From Dromaius novaehollandiae (taxonomy: Eukaryota; Chordata; Aves; Casuariiformes; Dromaiidae): DNA of 64,000 nt. The notes below the pieces were generated by a model that was not told the DNA's origin, did not search any database, and worked only from the letters and a program-made list of their open reading frames with translations. This document shows positions 1 through 8,400 of this stretch, in pieces. Each line of letters opens with the position of its first letter. Position 1 is the first letter of the stretch. The position numbers and the translations under genes were made by a program. The stretch is taken from NCBI RefSeq assembly GCF_036370855.1, contig NW_026991472.1:62001-126000 (forward strand). The letters are read 5' to 3'.

Positions 1-723
1 TTTTTTCCAGGTCAACTGCCCTCGCTGGGTAACTGCTTCCATGGCTTGTATATCAGCATTATGGGGCCACAGCCCACACGCTATTTCCAACTGGAGTGCA
101 AGGATTATACTAAGGTAGCAATACCAGGGAGCACGGCACCCCGAAAATGAATTTTGGAATGTGGCTTTTGCTGCCTTGCCGGGGCAGTGTGTCAGCCCGA
201 GAGCAAGGGGCGGGGGGGAGGGGGGTCACAGCCGCCTTCCTTTCTTCGGGGAAAGGAAAGCCCCTGCCTGTCGTGGGGTCTAAAGCAGACGTACCCATTT
301 AAACACTCCCTTAACGTGCCTAGTGTTTTCCTGTGGCTACTGTTTTACTGTGGGGAAATGCACGGAGCCAGACAGTCTCCCAGCCTGCTCCTGCGCATCC
401 TCCCTAGCTTTCGTCAGGCCCTGCAGAGGCTCGTCTGCACAGCCTGCCCGGCTCCGTGAAAGACCGCCTCCCCGCCAAACGGCGCTCAGGAGAAGCACGG
501 CCTACAACAAACAGCCGGTGGCACTGAGGTCACGCCTGTGCAGGGTGACTGGGAAGGAGCTGGCAGGCCGCGCGCACGCTCAGCGGCCCATTGTGAGGAG
601 CTCCTGACACCTTCACAAGGTCTGCACGCCCGCCGGCGATGTCACAGCACCGCCAGGGCAACCCAGGGCCCCGTTGCCGGGCAGGCCTCATTTGCGCACA
701 CAGCTTTGGGAGTACCAGCAGAC
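1..723. other. 5' flank of gene X, G tract, no clear gene
   Basis: GC-rich flank upstream of gene X; equivalents precede each later copy. It begins in the tail of the env fragment remnant. It contains a G-rich tract at about 206-226 that differs in length and interruption in every unit (longest in unit 2). It also has inverted RFX-like half sites, GGCAAC at 657-662 and GTTGCC at 673-678, just before the start codon. I see no TATA box at a convincing position. Open frames here look like GC-driven noise. The gene X transcription start should lie in this stretch but cannot be placed. Confidence 0.5.
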
Positions 724-2458
724 ATGGCTGGCTGCTCTGCCTTGGTGTGCCTTCTCCTGTGTACTCTTCTTGTACACGGGGTCCCCATACCTGGGGAAAG
801 AGAGGCTTCGGTGCTGTCTGAAGGTACGTACTCCAACGCAAGACCTCCTCTCCCCCACTAACATTGTCTAAGGGTGAATCTCCAGGGGCAAGGCAGCGCT
901 CCCACGGGCCCCTACCAGCACCTGGGGGCACAGGCAGAATAGGGGGCTCCCTTCCAAAGCTGAGAACACTTGAGGAGGAGCTCTTCTGCAGAGACGCGGC
1001 TTTCCACAGCCTTCTGCGCCGCCCTCCTGCGCTGCCCGCCCTGGGCACACACAAGCATCTGCCGAGCCTCGGCCCAGCACAAGAGTGGGTCTCGCTCGTG
1101 ACAGCAGGCTCCTGCTTCCCTTTCTCCCAGCGCAGGAAGGAGGGAGAGAGGAGGAGCAAAACGCACCAAAAGGAGCAGGGGGGAGAAGAGAAGAATGGGG
1201 CGTTTTCTCAATGCACGGCACCAAACTAGGATACCACATGGCATCCCGCACGTGCTGGGATGCCACGTCCCCACGGCTGTGATGCGTGTGCCGCTGCGCT
1301 TGGGCTCTTCACGCTTCAGCCCTCCCCTTCCTACCTTTCACCTACCACAGCATGCACGTTTATATTAAACGCTGATCTCTGGCCACTGTTTTGCAGTACT
1401 CTCCCCCAAGGGTTCTGCAGAGGCTGACCCCAGCCCTCCAAAACGCAGAACTGTTGTCGTCATCGTCGCCAACACTTTGACGCTCGTCATCTTGACGTTG
1501 TTCTTTGCGTTCTGCGTTTGGCTCTACTACCGACTCAAGACCAGGAAAGAAAGGTAATGTTTGAAATTCACACCCCTTGCAAAGTGATACACCTTGCACA
1601 GCAGCTTCCAATGTGGGCATGGCAACAAGAACAGCACACCTGCAAGGCAGCCATTACACAGCTGCACAAAGTGCTTACCTGAAGCCCACAGGTACTCTCA
1701 AGGCTTCCCAGAAAGCTCCCAGGCCGGCATTTTAACCCTTTCCCTGGCAAATGGAACAGAGCACAAGTTCCCTCCTAGGGAGCGCGCTTCCTTTCAAAAG
1801 GACAACTAAAAATCCTTTACCATACCTCTCGGTACGATTCCTAGGTCTCCAGAGGACGATGCCGAGGCATCCGCTTGCCACTACCGCTGCCACTGCGGAG
1901 AGGTGAGTTCTGTCCTGCCTCCAGGACAAAAAGCTCCATCCGAGCAAGTCCCTTCAAACCTTCCCCTCTTCAAACTCGCACCAACACAAAGCTCATCTGC
2001 TAATGTGTTATTTCCAGCTTCACAGCAGCCTGCAGTGTACCTGCTCCAGGTGTGCTTCTCCGAGCGCAGCAAGCCTAGAGCTCTGCAACATCTGGGGCAA
2101 TGAAGACGACAATCCGTATGGCGGCCTTCTCCCATCCCTGCCTCCTACACCGGGCATGGGAGAGTTCAGCAGAAGCTCTTCCAGTGACAGGTAATCGCCA
2201 CCACAAAAGCAGAAGACACCTTGCTCAGGCTATGCTGCGCCCCTTTCAAGGGCGGGCTTGCTTTGGGGCCTCTGGGGGCAGCTTAAGGGCGTATTCTCCT
2301 GCTCCCTTTCCCTTGGGGCTGGCCAGTGTGCCCTTCAGAGAGCTACTGCACACAACCCCGGCTTCCATTTCAGTGCCACCACGCAGGAGGAGAACACTGC
2401 AGACGCAGGCGCGCCTGGCACGGGCAGGCTCGAAGCACCAACCGGCGACAAGGCCTGA
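724..2458 (+). CDS. Gene X copy 1: small single-pass membrane protein, five exons
   Basis: Not recognised. Exons are 724-823, 1397-1553, 1845-1902, 2018-2190 and 2374-2458. All junctions are GT/AG and the phases chain without a break, giving 190 residues and a TGA stop. The start lies in a good context (cagacATGG). Residues 1-19 (MAGCSALVCLLLCTLLVHG) look like a signal peptide. A short Pro-rich ectodomain (20-51) ends in KRR. Residues 52-78 form one strong hydrophobic span followed by a basic RLKTRK anchor, so type I topology is likely. The ~112-residue tail has Cys clusters (97, 101, 103; 112, 114, 117), an NPY at 137-139, a Pro-rich LLPSLPPTPG and a Ser-rich patch. The clusters could bind metal or be palmitoylated. 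A small receptor or adaptor is possible, but function is unknown. An AATAAA follows 138 bp after the stop. Confidence 0.75.
1239..1265. repeat. 27-nt palindrome centred on an E-box, gene X intron 1
   Basis: Arms TGGCATCCC (1239-1247) and GGGATGCCA (1257-1265) are perfect inverted repeats. They enclose the self-complementary octamer GCACGTGC (1248-1255), which contains the E-box CACGTG. The element is present in every unit, for example at 13225-13251 in unit 2. It could be a bHLH-ZIP site (USF/MYC type) or a cruciform-prone sequence. Confidence 0.6.
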
Positions 2459-2595
2459 ACGGGTGGCATCTCGGGCTGGGCACCGACACCAGGCCACGGC
2501 ACCGTCCCTCCGCCCAGCCTGCCCGCACCGTGCTCCTCCGTCTCGGGCCGGTGCCATCATCGCGCCCGGCCACCTGCACGAGGAGGCCCCTGGGC

Positions 2596-2601
2596 AATAA
2601 A
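2596..2601 (+). terminator. AATAAA poly(A) signal of gene X copy 1
   Basis: Canonical AATAAA, 138 bp after the gene X stop codon. It is kept in all six units and supports 2374-2458 as the terminal coding exon. Confidence 0.7.
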
Positions 2602-3364
2602 GACGGAGAGGAGGCAGAGCTCACGCAGCGCCAGTGGTGTTTCCTTAGAGCAGCTCGCGGGGGCCGGGGGTGGGGGGGATCTCTCCCACCCACAGGCCTT
2701 GGGGCACAGAGCTCCTCCACTCGCACGCGCTCCAGTGCCAACATGGCCGGGCCCGAGGGCTTTGGCCAGGAGCGCTCCTGGGCGAGCGGCAGCGCGGGGG
2801 ACGCCGGCTACGAGAGCCCCTCACAGCCCCGCAGGCCGGCAGCCCCGCGCTCGCTCCCCGCGCTTTCACGCTGGCTCCCGGGCACGCCGCACTCGTGCCC
2901 ACCCACCAGGGCCGGGAAGCGCTGCCACCCTGCCGGCGGCTCGCGGCCTGTCTGCGCTCCGCGGCTGTGCCGGTGGCACTCTTGAATGGGTTAAATCCCA
3001 CTAACTAGGATTTCTAAATCCAAGTAATGGGGCTTTCCAATGCGGGGCTGCAGAGTGTCCCGGTGGCCAGGCCTCGGGGCCTCGGCAGCAGCCGTGCGGG
3101 CACAGCCGGAGCCCGGCTGCGGCGCCGGGGCTGGAGGCGGCGGGCGCTCTGTCCCGCTGCCCCGTGCAGCAAAGCCCCCTCCCCGCCACAGCCACTGCCT
3201 GCGCCCCAGCGGTGCTCGGGCAGCCTGCTGCCCTCCTCTGCTGCTCCGCGCGCCCTGACAGGCGCAAGTGGTGGCAACTGCTGCAAAGCCCCTTTCCCGC
3301 ACAGCTGTGACCTGATTCAGCTCCCAGCAAATCCAGACTCGAAGCCTACCAGCTCCTGCACAAC
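2602..3364. other. GC-rich spacer between gene X and LTR-A; 80-codon ORF of doubtful status
   Basis: High-GC stretch with no gene I can establish. An ATG in strong context (aacATGGCC) at 2743 opens an 80-codon frame ending at 2985, preceded by an acceptor-like pyrimidine tract and CAG at about 2697. The frame stays open in all units (14731-14973, 26702-26944, 38733-38975, 50756-50998, 62603-62845). There are single substitutions in units 5 and 6. The peptide is rich in Gly, Arg, Pro and Ser and has no recognisable domain. No second coding exon or poly(A) signal follows. It may be an alternative exon or chance. Confidence 0.35.
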
Positions 3365-4105
3365 TGTGATGCGCCAACAGGGGAGCAGCTGAGATTCTGT
3401 CAGATTCCTGGGTTAGCGCGCTGAACTTCAGAGATCATCATTTGGCAGGTATAAGAAGTTACATATGACAACACTAAACAATTAACACCAAACCATCTAC
3501 AAGTATAACAAAGCTGAAAAGTATAGTAAAGCTAGAAATACAATAGAACTGAAAATAGAATACACATATTAGAGCTCCCTGGTTAAGCCACGGATGCTCA
3601 GTACAGTGACTTTTCTCGGATGCGCGGTACAGTGACCATTCTCACCCTTTCCTTGTACTTACGGGCCACCCCTCCGGTACAGTTTTCCCCAGACTCTTCT
3701 CACCACGCTCGGGCTGTGCCGGGATGATTCAGGTTCTCCCTGGCGGTCGCCATCAGTGGCGTCCCCGCTGATCGGTGAGTTGTCTGGTCTGCAGGCCAAC
3801 TGAGGGCGAGTCTGAGTCCACACAGAGGTAGGTAGCTTACTCTCTTTTATCCTTCCCGGGCTTAGTTCCTTGCCCATTCGAACAGTGCCAGACCACAGTT
3901 ACACAGCAGAACCGACGGCCTCAGCCAATAACAGTGTGGTCAAGAGGCTGGGCAACAGATAACAGTACGCATGTTCAACACCCAACAGTATGCGTACTCA
4001 ACAGATAACCCAGTTCCACGCTACCCAGAGGCTTACAGGGCGAGTCTGCAGTGTCACTTCTCCTTTGCTGACTAGGTTTGCTCAGCACTCAGGGGTCGCT
4101 GGAGG
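3365..4105 (-). mobile_element. LTR-like element A, unit 1
   Basis: About 740 bp, related along its length to element B at 11041-11720. The shared edges are TGTGATGCGCCAA on the left and GGGGTCGCTGGAGG on the right. Both copies lie in the same orientation, and the strand is inferred from the env fragment that abuts element B. Most of the body differs from B at roughly one position in five or six by eye, but 4007-4097 is identical to 11622-11712. The captured DNAAF6 region begins immediately to its right. Exact LTR termini and target-site duplications could not be fixed. Confidence 0.55.
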
Positions 4106-6178
4106 GCTACAGCAACCCCACAGTGTGGTGACTCCGGCCATGGTGCACCGGGGTTCCTTAACTCTTGGGGAGCACCCCAGCGCAAACCCCTCTTCCATGG
4201 GCCGCGCCATCCTGAGTCCCACAGTTGCCTGTGTGTCATCATTCCCAAATACTGCCAGATGGCAGTATAGCTGCATACATACATACGTACTTTTTCATCT
4301 AGACACGCACAGACCCACCTGATTCTTCTCTCTTAAACTACGACTATGTACACACCTTATTACTAAGAAAGCCGATGAGGCTGGAAGCCAACACTGGAAA
4401 TGGTGAATTACGACAAGAGATTTTGGCATCATCGGATAGGCATATGGCAGCAATCATTTCCTTGCACAGAGGAAATCTTCATAGAAAGCAATAGTAGTAG
4501 AGTCTTACATACTCAAGTATCAGTCTCTAGATGCACTTGCATGGTTAGATGGATAGGATTTAGAAGGCAAGGTTGCGAAACCTGAACTGAGACAAACTGA
4601 AAAGTGGACAAATAAAGAAATACACCTGACACTAAATATTTAGTAACAGTTTTGAAGGTGCTCTGAAACTGGATGTCTTGGGGAAAGAAAAATCCGACCT
4701 GTGATGAGCTGTGTTGCTGCACTTCCGCCTGGTGGCAAAGAATTCACAATACAGAATTGAAAAAAACATTGCCTTAAAAATGTCCTCACACTCTTGGTAT
4801 GTTAGAATGAGCAACTATTTTCAATTAAATATTTAATATTTAAACTCAGGAATGAGATGTTTGGAAATCAGGACATTGAGATTAGACTGAACAGTCCTCT
4901 TACAGCAAGAGGATGTTTTCCTGAAACTCGCATGGGAGTTTCTGTCATTTGAATGACCCTTTGGACAGATGTTTAGCTGTCAAGGTGATGTCGTGAAACA
5001 ATTTGCAGACTGGGTTTTGATTATTGTTTGTCGGCGTCGAATCTGAAAGAGCCTGCCTATCGTTCAAAGCTCCGTTTTATTCAACTTTTGGCCTTTCTTC
5101 TGAGGGCTTTTTCTGGGCTAGTGACACTGGACGTTGCAGTCTTCCTGCCTTGATTAATTCAGCCCTGCTGGCCACGTCTATTGGGGAGACCTGTGTGCAA
5201 CGTTTTCTCTCTTGTATAGTTTACTTTGGGGAAGAAAATGCTGCTGTAGAAATAGTGTCAAAATGATCCTAGTATAGCTGTGCCCTCGGGGTTGATTTGA
5301 TGTTTCTCTGCACAAAACCCAGTACTTTAAAACAACTGAATCAGTTCTACTTAAACTTTTTCTTTTTTTTTTTTTCTTTTTTTTTTAGTTAGGTGTTGTA
5401 TAGAAGTAATAACTGAATAGAATTTTTGGAACAATATCTGAAGAGTTTCAATATTTAGTTTTTTGCTAAGCCGCTGGAGAACAAGCATGTGTATGTGTTA
5501 GGTAAACAAAACTTTCTGGATCTACTCAAACCTGAAGGAAACCATTGCCAGAAATTAAAATGAGGTATCCAGGGACTTGCAATGTGATACCGAGCCTTTC
5601 AGCTCTTCTATTCTTTCCTGTCTGACAACTGTTTCTACAGTAAGCGTCTGTAAAAGAAATGACGTAAAGAAGAAGGGATAAGGGATAATATCGTACTTCA
5701 GTGATCAATTATCTCTACAGTTCTTCAGTGTCTGACATGCAGAATTAGCACACTCAGTTGCCTCTGGATATTTTAGTCTCTACTCAGAAGTTAAGCAGCA
5801 ACTTTTTCCTTCATATGAAGTCCTTTGTATCTAGTTGTAATTGCCTTCATCTCTGGCAGACTTCAGGGAAAAGTAGGGGGAAGTCTGAAGTATCTAACAC
5901 TCTTTCAACTGCATGTTCTCATTTCCTTTAGGCTGAGAAAATAAATCTTCCTCCCATTCCATGCTCACAATCTCGCCTCCTATTCCTGGGGCATCTTCCT
6001 TACTTTCTCCCTCAGGAGCTTCTTACCTTACAAATACCTTCTAGCTGTTTCAGTCAGTCCAAAGCTGCATAAGGCTTTCTTTACTCACCCTGGGAAAAGC
6101 CAAATTTGCTTCTTAGTTAACAAGGTGAGACTGTGGTACAACATGTAGAAGCAGCAGCATTTCTTGTGGAAGACTCAC
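4106..6178. other. AT-rich non-coding region, probable DNAAF6 intron 1
   Basis: Lies downstream, on the minus strand, of the DNAAF6 first coding exon. It contains low-GC sequence, a T tract at about 5358-5388 that varies between units, and no exon encoding the PIH or CS-like parts of DNAAF6. It ends at LTR-A, so the gene copy is cut off here. Reading frames in this stretch are short and lack coding character. Confidence 0.6.
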
Positions 6179-6280
6179 CCCATCGTCGTCGTCGTCATCT
6201 TCTTCTTGAGCATCACTGAGTAGCTTGGCAAGGGACTGCAGAGAAGAGACTGAGGAAATACTATCTATATCCATATCCAT
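6179..6280 (-). CDS. DNAAF6: DNAAF6 (PIH1D3) first coding exon only, copy 1
   Basis: DNAAF6 is a cytoplasmic factor that helps preassemble axonemal dynein arms. This minus-strand exon (acceptor TTCTGCGCAG, exon edge at 6287, ATG at 6280) encodes 34 residues and ends at a GTGAGT donor (6178-6173) in phase 0. The translation has the pattern SISSVSSLQSLAKLL followed by Glu/Asp. It matches the N-terminus of vertebrate DNAAF6 as I know it (human: SVSSVTALEALSKLL then an acidic run). The head-to-head NUP62CL neighbour matches human Xq22 synteny. The Asp run is 6 long here and varies between units. The remaining exons, including the PIH domain, are absent, so this copy cannot make the full protein. 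A short 5' non-coding exon may lie at 6410-6451. Confidence 0.75.
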
Positions 6281-6287
6281 AGCTTAC

Positions 6288-7050
6288 CTGCGCAGAAAAA
6301 ACAAGTGACAGATGAAGAAAGAACACCACCTTTTCTATACTGTCCTTCCTCAAATGCAAACAATTTTCCTGCTGTGCTCTAGAAGGATAAACTTTGCCCA
6401 AAAACTTACATGAGATGCCAACGTGTACAGTGGAATATAATCAATGTTCCCCTGTCCGTAACCAAGTTATTGACTCTTTTGCTCCACAAGCACTTGTTGT
6501 GGAGCCTGCTCAAGTCTAACAGTGCTTATTAGCTCTGGCACAGCTCCATCCAAACATGGATTTTCTGCTCCTGTGGCCAGGTTGAGGGCAGCAGAATTTC
6601 TTGTTGCAGGTTTCGATTTGGCATTCTGGACTATATTTGTCTCCCTGAGGAGCCAGGCAGGGGTCTCCACGCCAGGTTCTCTGGCCTCCTTGTTCCAGGG
6701 AGGCTTAGGAGAGGCCCAGCTCTAGGTCCAAGCTGTCTTGGGCCTTTGCACAGTGCCCCAGGCAAGTCGGTACGCCCTCCAACAACCTAAAGCACAGGGA
6801 AGTGAGGTGCAGAGAGATCTAAGCTGCCCCCATGGAAAACAGCTTTGCTTTGTAACCAGTAGTGCTGTATTATCTAGCATTGTCTTCCTCCTTTAGCCCA
6901 GGTTCTCGCTATCCAGGAACGGAGATTGGACTTAGCAATTAACTCAGTGAATTTACATATAACCATATAGTCCCATTCATGTAGCATCTTAACGTCTTTA
7001 AAGCACAGCTTCACTCATCCCGACCAGACAACTCTGAGAGTGGGCAATTT
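6288..7050. other. Upstream region of the DNAAF6 copy; possible 5' UTR exon
   Basis: Non-coding between the DNAAF6 exon and the CpG island. On the minus strand 6451-6410 is flanked by an acceptor-like ACAG and a good GTAAGT donor, so it may be a 42-nt 5' UTR exon. A 67-codon minus-strand frame at 6467-6670 is present in every unit but has no recognisable features. No other gene seen. Confidence 0.35.
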
Positions 7051-8400
7051 AACCATCCCCGTCATACAGAGCGCTGAAACCACCAAATAACCTGCTGCAA
7101 AACACAAAACCCAACGACGGGCCTAGAGGGGGAAGCCGGGGGCGGGAGAGAAAGGGAGGAGGGGCGAGGGAAGGACAGCTCTCCCCGGCCACCGCAGGGA
7201 GCTGCCAGCAGCTCCGGGTCGAACACCTCCCCTGCAGCAGCGGTCCCGCAGCAGCATGTGCCCGGTGCAGCCTCCCGCCTCCACGGAACGTTCTGGAAGC
7301 GCCACGGCCTGCACCGCTCTGCGTCGACAGAAGCCCGCGGTGCCCCGGCCGCTTCCAGCCGCACACCGCCCCGGAGACCCCGCCCCAGGCCCCGGCCTCC
7401 CGCGGCCGCCCGGCCCACGCCACGCCACGCCACGCCACGCCACGCCACGCAGCGAGCAGCCGCCTCAGCGGGCGCCAGGGCGCCCCGGCCCCGGCCCCGG
7501 CCCCGGCCGTACCGCCGCCTGCAACCGCCGCCTGCAACCGTCACCCGGCACCGGCCGCGTCCTCCGTTGCCACAGTAACGAGGAGCCCGCCGCTCCGCCT
7601 CGCCCCGTGAGCCAATGCGGCGTGGTGTCCGATGAGCGGCGGCAGGGAGAGCCAATAGTTTTTCGGAGCGGTGAGAGCCCGGCCGGCGCCTGGGCGGCGG
7701 GGCGAGGGGCGGGCGCAGAGCAGTTGCGTCACTGTCTACCGGCCGGAAGCAACGTAAAAAGCGTCCTCAGCGGGCGCGCGCGCCGTGCAGGGAGCGGGAG
7801 CTGGCGGCGGGGAGGGGCTGTCGCCGTCGCCGTCGGTCCGGTAGGTGCTCGGGGCCGCCGCCCCCGTCACCCTGCCCTGCCCTGCCCTCGGCCGGTGCCG
7901 CAGCCCCGGTGGGCGGCGAGCCGCGCCCCCGCACGTCGCTTCAGCCGCGGGCCGGGGCCGTGGGGCGCCCCCCCGCCCCCGAGGGCTGACGGCGGCGCGC
8001 CCCTTCTCTCGCAGGCCGCCGGCAGCCATGAACCAGTTCAGCTTCGGGTCGGGCGCGGCGGGAGGCGGCTTCACCTTCGGCGTGCCGAAGACGGCCGCCG
8101 CCACCACGGCCGCGACGGGCTTCTCCTTCTCCACCTCCGCCGCCTCGGGAGGCTTCAGCTTCGGCACGGCGGCGCAGACGCCCGCCAGCAGCCAGCCGGC
8201 CGGGCTCTTCTCCCTCAGCACGCCGGCCAGCACCGCGCAGCCCGCCGGCTTCAGCTTCGGCACGCAGCCCGCCGCCACGGCGGCGCCGGCCGGGGCCGTG
8301 TTCTCGCTGGGGTGAGTCCCGCGGCCCAGCGCCCGCCGCCGCGGGGGGGCGGGGGGGGAGGTGGCGGCGCTGCCGAGCGGCCTGCTGCTTTGGAGGCGCC
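7050..8400. promoter_or_regulatory. CpG island / bidirectional DNAAF6-NUP62CL promoter, unit 1
   Basis: About 1.3 kb of very GC- and CpG-rich sequence between divergent genes. Two CCAAT boxes (7612-7616, 7652-7656) and a TGCGTCA site near 7724 lie between the RFX X-box and the NUP62CL start. A 5' UTR exon of NUP62CL seems to end at 7840 (GTAGGT donor at 7841), and the intron ends at CTCTCGCAG (8014). Short arrays inside include seven CACGC repeats (~7417-7451), four CCCCGG hexamers (~7483-7506) and three CCCTG repeats (~7870). Long frames on both strands here are composition artefacts. Confidence 0.75.
7566..7579. promoter_or_regulatory. RFX X-box, unit 1
   Basis: GTTGCC, AC, AGTAAC fits the RFX consensus GTNRCC-N(0-3)-RGYAAC exactly with a 2-nt spacer. 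RFX factors with FOXJ1 drive genes of motile cilia, and DNAAF6 is such a gene. The site lies between the two divergent starts. Confidence 0.65.

Noticed and set aside
530-1159. Minus-strand 209-codon frame opposite gene X
   Set aside because: It overlaps gene X exon 1 and intron 1 in a GC-rich region, with low-complexity Arg/Gly/Pro content and no splice or poly(A) support. A shadow frame.
5895-6013. Minus-strand acidic open stretch (reads EAPEGESKED...) as a second DNAAF6 exon
   Set aside because: An in-frame TAA sits directly upstream. The nearby AG acceptors give the wrong phase for the phase-0 exon 1 donor, there is no pyrimidine tract, and the match to known DNAAF6 is weak.
6467-6670. 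67-codon minus-strand frame upstream of the DNAAF6 exon
   Set aside because: Identical in all units only because the array is young. It shows no domain and no splice link to the DNAAF6 exon that I could establish.
7417-7451. CACGC repeats as a CRISPR-like or coding repeat
   Set aside because: A simple 5-bp microsatellite with no spacers, in a vertebrate promoter. The HATPR-type peptide repeat is a translation artefact.
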